Position numbers and translations under genes: made by a program. A stretch of 64,000 bases of DNA from positions 62,001 to 126,000 of the forward strand of contig CAWAQG010000004.1 of NCBI GenBank assembly GCA_963784135.1. Direction: 5' to 3'. Below, in pieces: positions 50,110 through 58,056 of this stretch (positions are counted from its first letter, which is position 1; each line of letters opens with the position of its first letter). The DNA comes from JADFXI01 sp963784135 (GTDB lineage Bacteria; Nitrospirota; Thermodesulfovibrionia; Thermodesulfovibrionales; Dissulfurispiraceae). The notes below the pieces were generated by a model. The model was not told the origin of the DNA, did not search any database, and saw nothing but the letters and a program-made list of their open reading frames with translations.

Positions 50110-52431
50110 TTATTTGCTCAGCAGGCTATTCAGCGTATCGCTCAGTTCCTGAAGCTTGTAGGGCTTTGTTAGGCGAGCACTAAAACCATAATTATGATAA
50201 TCGGATACAACGGCATCCTCCGAATAACCGCTCGATACAATGGCCTTAATCTTGGGATTGACTGCAAGGAGCCGCTCAATAGTCTCTCTTCCACCCATCC
50301 CTCCACGGATGGTCAGATCCAGAATGACAATATCAAAAGGGTTGCCTGATTCAGCAGCAGCTTTGTATTTCTCGATGGCCGCTTCTCCGTGTTCCGCCAA
50401 CTCTACATCATGCCCAAGTACTTCTATCATTTCTCCTGCGATATCCCTTATAAGTTCCTCGTCATCCATGAGCAGTATTTTCCCCTTGCGGACAATAGGA
50501 GAAAGCTCAGGGACCGGTAAAACCTCTTCTCCAGCTTCAACTGCTGGAAGATAGACATAAACCGTAGTGCCCCAGCCCACTTTTGATGTGACATGAATTA
50601 CGCCACCATGGTTTTTGATGATGGAATAGCACGTTGCCAGTCCAAGGCCGCTTCCTTTTGCCTTAGTCGTAAAATAGGGATCGAATATTTTCGACAGGTA
50701 CTCCTCAGATATACCAATCCCATTGTCCTGAACAGAGATCTCCACATACTTCCCCTCTTCCGTCAGTTGGGGAATTCCCTTTTTCGGAGCCCGCAAGTTC
50801 TTTGCGGCAATCACTATCGTGCCGCCCAGGGGCATCGCCTGGTCGGCATTGAGCACGATGTTCTGGATCACCTGTCCGATTTGTCCTTCATCCGCCTCCA
50901 CAAGCCAGAGGTCCAAGTCGAGTTTGAGTTGGTAATCAGCGCTCGAACCGCTCAATGCGAACCTCGCTGAGTTCTCAATAACTGACTGGAGAGAGATATT
51001 CTTCTTGACCGGTTTACCGCCCTTTGAGAAGGTCAGAAGCTGTGTGGTCAGATTCACCGACATATGCAGCGCTTTTTCAGCTTGAGCCAGTGCAGAAATA
51101 GTTTTGTCCTTATTGTCTATATGCAGTTTAGCAATAGACAGATAACCAAACACTCCCTGCAGCAAATTGTTGAAATCATGCGCAATGCCTCCGGCCAGGG
51201 TCCCGATAGCCTCAAGCTTCTGGGACTGCCGGAGTTGTTCTTCCATTTTTTTGCGATCTGTAATATCTTGAATCGTACCGTGCATTTTCAATGGGCGCCC
51301 CTGAATATCGAATTCAAGTTTGCCTGTACCGTACACCCAACGCTCCGCCTGATCGTCGTGACGGACAATTCGATATTCCTTGTCGAAAGTCCCACCCCTT
51401 CCAAGAACTTCGTTCTTAAAATAGTCAACCATCATTGTGCGGTCCTCCGGATGGACCAGCGCTGCCCATCCATCCACAGAGCGTTCGTATGCTCCGTCTA
51501 TACCAAACAACTTAGCAAGCACGTCCGAACATGTCCATGACCCGGTGGGAATATCCAGAATATAACTGCCCAAACCCGCGATTATCTGCGCTTCTCTGAG
51601 CAAACTTTCACTCTTGCGCAGGGCCTCTTCCGCTCGCTTGCGCTCCGTGATATCACGCATTGTAACGAGCACGCCGTTAATCACCGGATTGTCCAGCATG
51701 TTTATTCCGGTGCTCTCCACGTGAATCCAACTGCCGTTCTTGTGGCTGATCCGATACTGGATCGTATGAGGCTCACCGGGATGTTCCATAACATAACTCT
51801 GGGCATTGGTTACAACACCCATATCCTCCGGGTGGATTACAGCAGCACTTGGACGGCCGATAATCTCCTCGGGGAAAACACCCATCAGCCGGGTGACGCT
51901 GGGTGACACATACGCCATGTTCAGGTCGGCATCGATTAACCATACGGTGTCTGAAATGTTATGCAAATAAGCCTTCAACTTCTCTTCGCTTTTCCGGAGA
52001 CATTCCTCCGCCTGCCTGGGATCGGTGATGTCGGTGAAAGTTCTGACAAACCCTTTTCCTTGCAACGGATTGTGGGTCATCAAACACCAGCGGCGTTCCC
52101 CACTTATCAGTTGCGGAAATTCGACTTGGAATGTGGCGGGCTCATCGAGTCGAAAGATAGCGCGATCCAGCATTTGCCGGTCTTGCCCTGTCACTTCGGC
52201 CCATGTCTTCAGGATTTCACGAAAATCGACGCCCACCTCGACCGTGCCGGGCGAGAGTTGAAACATCTCCTCGAAATGCCGGTTAAACGCCAGCATGCGA
52301 TATTCCGGCCCAACGACTACCATCCCCTGAGTAATATGGTCCAGAACAATATTTAGAACGTCCGCTGGTTCGGTAAAACTGGTTTTATCTAACGACTTGC
52401 TGTTCTTTCCGCGTCCCGCCTTCATTGCCAT
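50110..52431 (-). CDS. Hybrid histidine kinase, 3 PAS, HisKA, HATPase, receiver
   Basis: 773 residues, no membrane helix. PAS domains at about 25-135, 150-270 and 285-400 (each ending in a DIT-type motif: FTDITDPRQ, MRDITERKR, IQDITDRKK). HisKA has His in GGIAHDFNNLLQG; HATPase has NIVLNADQAM, DNGIGI and GSGLGLATCYSI. The C-terminal receiver (about 650-770) has the phospho-acceptor in FDIVILDLTIRGGMGG. This NtrB-like hybrid class with HDFNN is common in Desulfobacterota and Nitrospirota. Ligand unknown. It stands alone between an integrase remnant and an IS; the 208-base gap on its 5' side holds only its leader. Confidence 0.93.
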   Translation of the reverse strand: MAMKAGRGKNSKSLDKTSFTEPADVLNIVLDHITQGMVVVGPEYRMLAFNRHFEEMFQLSPGTVEVGVDFREILKTWAEVTGQDRQMLDRAIFRLDEPATFQVEFPQLISGERRWCLMTHNPLQGKGFVRTFTDITDPRQAEECLRKSEEKLKAYLHNISDTVWLIDADLNMAYVSPSVTRLMGVFPEEIIGRPSAAVIHPEDMGVVTNAQSYVMEHPGEPHTIQYRISHKNGSWIHVESTGINMLDNPVINGVLVTMRDITERKRAEEALRKSESLLREAQIIAGLGSYILDIPTGSWTCSDVLAKLFGIDGAYERSVDGWAALVHPEDRTMMVDYFKNEVLGRGGTFDKEYRIVRHDDQAERWVYGTGKLEFDIQGRPLKMHGTIQDITDRKKMEEQLRQSQKLEAIGTLAGGIAHDFNNLLQGVFGYLSIAKLHIDNKDKTISALAQAEKALHMSVNLTTQLLTFSKGGKPVKKNISLQSVIENSARFALSGSSADYQLKLDLDLWLVEADEGQIGQVIQNIVLNADQAMPLGGTIVIAAKNLRAPKKGIPQLTEEGKYVEISVQDNGIGISEEYLSKIFDPYFTTKAKGSGLGLATCYSIIKNHGGVIHVTSKVGWGTTVYVYLPAVEAGEEVLPVPELSPIVRKGKILLMDDEELIRDIAGEMIEVLGHDVELAEHGEAAIEKYKAAAESGNPFDIVILDLTIRGGMGGRETIERLLAVNPKIKAIVSSGYSEDAVVSDYHNYGFSARLTKPYKLQELSDTLNSLLSK

Positions 52432-52639
52432 CTCCCCGTATGCTCCCGATTGTCATCGACAGGCCGACTTCTCAATACCTTGTGCATTGTTATTTTCAGG
52501 CGCACTCGGTCAACAAGGACAACTAACTGAAAAGAAGCGGCTTTTTCAAAATAAGCATAAAATAGCACGAGAAAGAGGATATTATCAATCTGCTTGCAGT
52601 ATGCCGCCCTGAAGGCTTACGCCCTGAAACCGATTTACG

Positions 52640-54007
52640 TGTTGTCAACAAATAGAGTTGTCCGGTTTTAGAGCAAATAAACTGTCCGGTTCTGCAGGGT
52701 GGCTGCGCATGGAACATGGCAGGCCACCGATGTCAGTTTTATTGAGTCTCATGCCGCTGCATGTGAGCACTTTGCAATCTCCTTTCCTTTAGGGTCAAAG
52801 ACCGCCAGTTTTCTCGGTCCATGGAATATAGCAAGGCCACCATCCGGATAACGATGGACGCGAACTTCGACCTTAACGTAGTGGCAGCGATATTGATTTG
52901 GCGGGATCTGAAGTTTTAGCCCATCGAACTTTACACAGTTGTCGTTGCCTACGGTGCGGTCATACTGTTCGCATAGGATGTCTTCCAAGGCAGTGCCTGC
53001 CCAAGTCACGAACACGCTCTGTGGTTCCTGCGGGACAACAGTGAACTCGGCATTATGGGCTGGCATATAAGTACTGGCAAGATAATCATTGGCCTGCTTC
53101 ATCTCAGTAATGCCCGCCATTGCAAGCTCCTTGACGAGGCGGTCTTGATGAGTTTCGAAGGCTCGCTCAGAACGACCCCTGGCCTCAGGAGAATACGCAG
53201 CAATCATCTTAATTCCAAGTTGGCTCATTGCACGACCGAACTGGGTAAGATTTGATTTGTCCACTTTCCCTCCGGCCTCAGGTGTATGCCAGTAGTGACT
53301 TCCACGATCCGTATACAACGAAGCAAACAATCCGTGTTGCTCAATAACTTCTTTTACCCCTTGAAAGCTGCTTTGAGTGCCTTCCTCCTGCACAAAAAAC
53401 ATCGAGTAGTGTTCACTCGTGGCATCATCCATAGTTACGATTAGATCCCAGTATTTTCCTTCAACCCACTGATGTTTGGAACCATCCTGGTGCAGCATCA
53501 TACCGGTATAAGGTGCCCTTGTACGCTTTTTCCTGTGTGTACCTTTCTGTGCTGCCTTCGGTACCAATCCCTTTTCCTGGAGGGTGTTCTTGACCCATGT
53601 GTAGCTTCTGGTCCCTTGATAAGCACGCCGGTACCAGCTATAAAAATGTTTGACATTGAAACCACAAAAGCGATTGCTATAAAGATCCGATAGTGCGACT
53701 ACTTCATCAACAGGCGCACGTTTATGAGATATTTGCCCTAAACGCTTATCTATAAGGCCCTCCAGGCCCGTATCTTCATACCTCAACATATATCTTCTAA
53801 ATGTCCTATCGCACACACCCAGAAGCGTTGCTGCTTCTTCCTGCGTTAATCGACCTCGTATCCAACCCTCATAGCTTTCTTCAAATCTCATCTTCCGTAC
53901 CTCCTGCAACACTGCCGAACGTTTCATGGATAGCCCCCTTGCTATCCATATATTTTATCCGGACAGTTTATGTGCTACAGATACGGACAGTTTATCTGCT
54001 CGCCACA
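52640..54007 (-). mobile_element. IS element, ISNCY/IS1202-like, copy 2
   Basis: 1368 bp, the same ends as copy 1 (449-1816) in inverse orientation. A perfect 16-bp direct repeat, CTGAAACCGATTTACG, flanks it at 52624-52639 and 54008-54023. The right-hand duplication is followed at once by the -35 box of the FliE-like gene, so the insertion separates that promoter from its native upstream DNA. Very recent insertion. Confidence 0.93.
52749..53927 (-). CDS. DDE transposase, ISNCY/IS1202-like
   Basis: 392 residues, identical in protein sequence to the transposase at 529-1707 (helix-turn-helix plus DDE core in LHQDGSKHQW, LYTDRGSHYW and GRSERAFETH). One silent base difference at codon 12 (AAG here). 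Intact. Confidence 0.93.
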   Translation of the reverse strand: MKRSAVLQEVRKMRFEESYEGWIRGRLTQEEAATLLGVCDRTFRRYMLRYEDTGLEGLIDKRLGQISHKRAPVDEVVALSDLYSNRFCGFNVKHFYSWYRRAYQGTRSYTWVKNTLQEKGLVPKAAQKGTHRKKRTRAPYTGMMLHQDGSKHQWVEGKYWDLIVTMDDATSEHYSMFFVQEEGTQSSFQGVKEVIEQHGLFASLYTDRGSHYWHTPEAGGKVDKSNLTQFGRAMSQLGIKMIAAYSPEARGRSERAFETHQDRLVKELAMAGITEMKQANDYLASTYMPAHNAEFTVVPQEPQSVFVTWAGTALEDILCEQYDRTVGNDNCVKFDGLKLQIPPNQYRCHYVKVEVRVHRYPDGGLAIFHGPRKLAVFDPKGKEIAKCSHAAA

Positions 54008-54023
54008 CTGAAACCGATTTACG

Positions 54024-54052
54024 TTGACTTCCTGCTTCGGACATGATATAAA
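54024..54052 (+). promoter_or_regulatory. Promoter of the FliE-like gene
   Basis: TTGACT at 54024-54029 and TATAAA at 54047-54052, 17-base spacer; AAGGTAACAG then leads to ATG 54064. The IS target duplication ends at 54023, so the promoter survived the insertion intact. Confidence 0.65.
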
Positions 54053-54063
54053 AAAGGTAACAG

Positions 54064-54348
54064 ATGAATAATATAAACAAGATACAAGGCATCCCACCGG
54101 GAACTCCGGAGGCGCAGAAACCTTCTGATAACAAGGCTTCAAACTCATTTAGTGAAGTTCTGAATAATGTGTTCATCGATGCCGCAAAGATCCAAAATGA
54201 AGCAGCGCAATCCATTGAACATATTCCATCGGTAAGCATGGCAGATATCAAGGTAGAGATGGCAAAGGCCGGCGATGCTATGCAGAGAATGCAAACGGCA
54301 CGGGACAAGTTATTGAGTGCGTATAAAACAATGAACGAGAACCAATAG
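54064..54348 (+). CDS. FliE-like basal-body protein, isolated
   Basis: 94 residues. The helical pattern NSFSEVLNNVFIDAAKIQNEAAQSIEH, SMADIKVEMAKAGDAMQRMQTARDKLLSAYKTM follows that of FliE, the adaptor between the flagellar MS ring and rod, including the final RDKLLSAY resembling the family's RNKLVEAYQEI. It lacks the usual IMRMQV end. No other flagellar gene is nearby, which is odd for fliE. It could instead be a FliE/YscI-like rod protein of another secretion system. Moderate confidence. Confidence 0.45.
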   Translation: MNNINKIQGIPPGTPEAQKPSDNKASNSFSEVLNNVFIDAAKIQNEAAQSIEHIPSVSMADIKVEMAKAGDAMQRMQTARDKLLSAYKTMNENQ

Positions 54349-54413
54349 CATAATCCTTAGTCCGGGTTTTGTCCTGTTCAATTATTTCCCTATAGAATAC
54401 GGGAAGATTATCT

Positions 54414-55574
54414 ATGCGAATAGCGTTATTGTGCTGGGAGGCACTGCATTCTATTGCGGTCGGCGGCGTGGCGGCTCACGTGACAGAGTTGGCGGCCGCT
54501 CTCGAGCGCAAGGGACACGAAGTGCATGTTTTTACCCGGATGGCGAATGGCCGGGACCATCTCGAGAGGATTGACGGTGTCTGGTACCACCGCTGCCCGT
54601 TCCGGCTGGACCCCAATTTTATAGAAGAAATAAACGAGATGTGCAGGTCATTTGTCCACCATGTTTTCAGTACGGAAGATTACATGGGGGCCCATTTCGA
54701 TGTGGTCCACGCGCATGACTGGCTGGCGGCCAATGCCATGATCTGGATTAAACAGGGACGCGGGCGAAAAGGGATATTCACTATTCACTCAACTGAATAT
54801 GGCCGTTGCGGCAATAATTTTTATGGGGGCCGCTCTGCGCATGTCCGCGATATAGAAAGGGCCGGAACATATTGGGCTGACAGGGTGATTACGGTTTCAA
54901 ATGCCCTTAGAGATGAAGTCATGTGGATGTATGAGGTGCCCGAGTGGAAGATATCTGTCGGTTACAATGGAGTCAATCTCCATAACTATGACGGCTGGAT
55001 AGCCCCGGATGAAATTAAAGGACGATACGGGATCGGGCCTACTGATCCTACGGTTCTTTTTTGCGGACGCATGGTTTATCAAAAAGGGCCTGACCTTCTT
55101 GTCGAGGCTATACCTTTTATTCTCAGGTTTCATCCTAATGCCAAATTCATATTTGTCGGCGACGGAGAAATGCGGCAGCAGGTGGAAGGCAGGGCGCATC
55201 AGCTTGGCGTGGCGCATGCAACCAGGTTTCTCGGATTCAGAGCAGGGTGGGAATTGACTGACCTGTTCAAGGCATGCGATACTCTCTGCGTGCCGAGCCG
55301 CAACGAGCCTTTTGGCATTGTTGTCCTTGAAGCGTGGAGCGCCGGGAAACCGGTCGTTGTCTCAAAAAGCGGGGGACCTGATGAGTTCGTATGGCACGAG
55401 GTCAACGGGCTTAAGGTCTACCCCTATCCGGAATCCATCGCCTGGGGCATAGGAACGCTCTTCACCAATTTCGAATGGGCCCGGTGGATGGGGCGCAATG
55501 GTAGGACCGCTGTTGAATCGGCTTTCACATGGGACGTGGTCGCGGACCAGGTGCTCTCAGCATATTACCGGTAG
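54414..55574 (+). CDS. Glycosyltransferase family 4, glycogen synthase-like
   Basis: 386 residues, GT-B fold. N-terminal GGVAAHVTELAAALERKGHEVHVFTR, middle VHAHDWLAA and YNGVNLHNYD, then the donor site CGRMVYQKGPDLLVEA and the EX7E motif EPFGIVVLE, followed by GKPVVVSKSGGPDEFV. It is most like the archaeal and bacterial GT4 proteins annotated as glycogen or starch synthase, shorter than classical GlgA. It converges on the GH13 gene of the glucan dikinase cluster, so a role in alpha-glucan synthesis is plausible; another sugar acceptor is possible. Confidence 0.85.
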   Translation: MRIALLCWEALHSIAVGGVAAHVTELAAALERKGHEVHVFTRMANGRDHLERIDGVWYHRCPFRLDPNFIEEINEMCRSFVHHVFSTEDYMGAHFDVVHAHDWLAANAMIWIKQGRGRKGIFTIHSTEYGRCGNNFYGGRSAHVRDIERAGTYWADRVITVSNALRDEVMWMYEVPEWKISVGYNGVNLHNYDGWIAPDEIKGRYGIGPTDPTVLFCGRMVYQKGPDLLVEAIPFILRFHPNAKFIFVGDGEMRQQVEGRAHQLGVAHATRFLGFRAGWELTDLFKACDTLCVPSRNEPFGIVVLEAWSAGKPVVVSKSGGPDEFVWHEVNGLKVYPYPESIAWGIGTLFTNFEWARWMGRNGRTAVESAFTWDVVADQVLSAYYR

Positions 55575-55577
55575 GTA

Positions 55578-55694
55578 GTGGGTCAGTTTGTTTTTGCTCT
55601 GTATCAATTAATCTTTCGATTCCTACACCGGCATAAATTGAAAATCATCTTTTGTCGCCATTTCTCGATAGGTGGGCAGGGCGTTACCTGCCCA
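55578..55694. repeat. Truncated relative of the MITE at 43228-43399
   Basis: GTAGTGGGTCAGTTTG onward matches about 80 percent of 43230-43346, including TTTGTTTTTGCTCTG and the sequence around the GCCATTTCTCGATA block. The right inverted end is missing. It ends in a perfect GTGGGCAGG / CCTGCCCAC hairpin that may serve as terminator between the converging genes. Confidence 0.7.
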
Positions 55695-55711
55695 CACTGA
55701 TTTCAAATGGT

Positions 55712-57016
55712 TTAATTCTCCGGCAAGATATCCCTCGAAGTGACAAGTACAATACCCTGTCCCGGCCTGAGGTCGTATGAAAATGGCGCGGGGACGTAGT
55801 CAAGGGCATATTCCGGAGAGACATCGGCGAGAGGGGCCCCTGCCTGAAGAAATTTCTGCAAGCTGTCCGCATAGAAATATTGTTTGTTGTAAATGTCTTT
55901 GTTGAGTATAAGCAGGCATTCTTCCTGGGTATAGGTGGATGCCTTCCACATGAACAAAATATTAGGATTGTCGTGATGCAGTATCTCTGTGGGCGCTTCC
56001 TCCTGGAATACGGCATGCGCTGACTTGACCCTGTTGACGCTTGTTATGAAAGAAGTCAGATCAATGCCTGTTTCTTCCCAATCTCCGGGCCTTGTTTTTA
56101 CCACATGCAGCTTCTTGCGGAAGCCGAATTCGAATCCCATGGGCATCATGACACCCGCAGAGAACAAAGCTGAGAACAGGTAACGCTGTTTGACGCCTTC
56201 TATATTGCCGCCAAATTCTTCGCAGAGCCTTACTGTATCGTGACTTTCAGGGAAGCTTATGGACGGGGAAACTTCCCGTGTGAGGGCATATTGTTCCATT
56301 AACCAGGGGTTGTGGAAATCCCACCATTTTGAGCTGTTGAAAATATAATCAAAACCGGCGCCCGCGGTTTTTCTGGTCTGGTCCGGAGGGCATCCGAGTG
56401 TTTCCGCGAAAAAAAGCAGATCAGGATATTTTTTCCTTATTTCGCTGATGAGTCTTTGCCATAAACTGCCCGGCACCTGATAGGCCGCATCGCAGCGGAA
56501 GCCTTTAAAGCCCAGTTTGGCCAGAAAAGTCACCACACTGAGAAAGAATTGAAAGAGCCCTTCTTTATCTCTTGTATTGCGGTGGTCAAACCTTGCGAGG
56601 TCTTTCCAGACCACCTTTTTCTGGTCTTCATACGCGAAGGGATGCGCGATACTGCCATCGGATTCATGGAGAAACCATTCCGGGTGTAATTCTGTCAGGT
56701 CTGAATCCGCGGAGCAATGATTGATCACCAGGTCCACCATTACCTTCAGGCCAAGTTTCTCCGCAGTCCTGATCACGTCCATTACCTGTTCATGAGGTTT
56801 TTTTTCAATTTCCCCATCAACGAACAATGGATTGAAATCAAAATAATCCGCTATCGAATAAAGACTTCCCGAAGTCCCCAAACGCTGGATCGGGTTGACA
56901 AAAATCCAGTTGAACCCCATTTCCGAGGCCCGCAATAAATGCCTTTCCCAGTCGGCAAACTTTCCCGCCAGCAGAGGAAACAGGTTGTAGATGATCATCT
57001 TTTCCGGCTTCTTCAT
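55712..57016 (-). CDS. GH13 alpha-amylase-family protein
   Basis: 434 residues from ATG 57016 (AAAAGGAG upstream, overlapping the previous stop). A (beta/alpha)8 catalytic domain with region I DLVINH (Asp95, Asn99, His100), region II GFRCDAA (Arg174, nucleophile Asp176), acid/base Glu205 in FFAETLG and region IV SHD (His259, Asp260); all catalytic residues are present. No signal sequence, so cytoplasmic. Overall layout recalls the catalytic core of GlgE-like maltosyltransferases or small intracellular amylases. Last gene of the operon with the PWD-like dikinase and a TIM-barrel protein. Confidence 0.85.
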   Translation of the reverse strand: MKKPEKMIIYNLFPLLAGKFADWERHLLRASEMGFNWIFVNPIQRLGTSGSLYSIADYFDFNPLFVDGEIEKKPHEQVMDVIRTAEKLGLKVMVDLVINHCSADSDLTELHPEWFLHESDGSIAHPFAYEDQKKVVWKDLARFDHRNTRDKEGLFQFFLSVVTFLAKLGFKGFRCDAAYQVPGSLWQRLISEIRKKYPDLLFFAETLGCPPDQTRKTAGAGFDYIFNSSKWWDFHNPWLMEQYALTREVSPSISFPESHDTVRLCEEFGGNIEGVKQRYLFSALFSAGVMMPMGFEFGFRKKLHVVKTRPGDWEETGIDLTSFITSVNRVKSAHAVFQEEAPTEILHHDNPNILFMWKASTYTQEECLLILNKDIYNKQYFYADSLQKFLQAGAPLADVSPEYALDYVPAPFSYDLRPGQGIVLVTSRDILPEN

Positions 57017-58056
57017 CGTTTGTTCTCCTTTTTGCACGCATTCAATACGAGTTGATGGTTTTCACGAAGAACGGAAAGCCAGAAATTCATCCGTTCGGCA
57101 TTTCCTTTGTCCCGCCAGTGATGAAAAAGATAAGAGGCATCTCCAAGCTGAAGCATTCCTTCAGTCGGATGAATTTCCAGAGAGAAGGAAAGGCGACCAG
57201 GGCCGGCCAACTGCAAGGATTCGGCAACAATCGCTGAAAGCCCGGAAGGCCCGAACATCAGGTCGAGAGACCTTTTCCCCAAGTATTCAAATGGTAACAT
57301 AATTTTATTAAAAAAACTCAGGTGGTCTGCAACTCCGAAAGGGCTGAAGGTGGAGAGCGGGTGCGCGTCGTGAAGATGATAATGCAAGGGTTTCCCCAGC
57401 CTGCCGAGCTCCCGAATTACGCGGAGTACTTCAACAAGTCCGGCAGCCGTTGCTTCCTGAACATCTCCTATTACCTCCTGCAGGCCGGGGTCGCCAGGCT
57501 TGAGAGAACAAACGTCTTTTCCCGGGTATTTGTGTGAATAGACATGCCTTGCCTGCCGGATACCGATGTGTCCTATATCGATGCAACTGCTCACATGCTC
57601 AAGACCGTGCGCTGCCCTGAAAAGTTTTAAGAAGACCTCGGTATCGAGTCCCACAGCATATTCGATAAACAGATAAGGACTTCCCTGGATTTTTTTTAAT
57701 CGGGATTCGATGCCCTGAAGGACGGTCAGATAATTGTCAAAGCGTGCGGCGATTTCGGTTTGATCATGGATGATCAATCCGAATATCCGGCCCCTGAAGT
57801 TTTCTGCAAAATCAAGGACGCGTCTGCGGCCATTTTCCTCAAAGAGGTCAATCCCCCTGGGTAAATGCACAGCAGCCGGGGCCCCGGTTGCCGGCATGAA
57901 TTTCAAAAGCCTCTCCAGTTCGTCCGGCGTTTCCGCATAGAATTCGGGACAGAGCCCCGCCTCTTTAAAGCGCAGGGCAGCGAGCTGCAAAAGGGCGTCA
58001 TCGCCGTCAATCCTCTTTTGAAAAAGGGCAAGAATAGGCGGGATTGGTCTATACAT
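57013..58056 (-). CDS. Xylose isomerase-like TIM-barrel protein
   Basis: About 347 residues from ATG 58056, which overlaps the stop of the PWD-like gene by eight bases; an upstream ATG at 58098 is possible. Probable metal-site segments of the AP-endonuclease 2/xylose isomerase barrel are CIDIGHIGIRQAR, LHYHLHDAHPLSTFSPFG and FSLEIHPTEG, which supply His, Asp and Glu ligands. The reaction is unknown. Tight coupling between a glucan dikinase and a GH13 enzyme suggests an activity on a sugar or sugar phosphate from alpha-glucan. Confidence 0.7.
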   Translation of the reverse strand: MYRPIPPILALFQKRIDGDDALLQLAALRFKEAGLCPEFYAETPDELERLLKFMPATGAPAAVHLPRGIDLFEENGRRRVLDFAENFRGRIFGLIIHDQTEIAARFDNYLTVLQGIESRLKKIQGSPYLFIEYAVGLDTEVFLKLFRAAHGLEHVSSCIDIGHIGIRQARHVYSHKYPGKDVCSLKPGDPGLQEVIGDVQEATAAGLVEVLRVIRELGRLGKPLHYHLHDAHPLSTFSPFGVADHLSFFNKIMLPFEYLGKRSLDLMFGPSGLSAIVAESLQLAGPGRLSFSLEIHPTEGMLQLGDASYLFHHWRDKGNAERMNFWLSVLRENHQLVLNACKKENKR

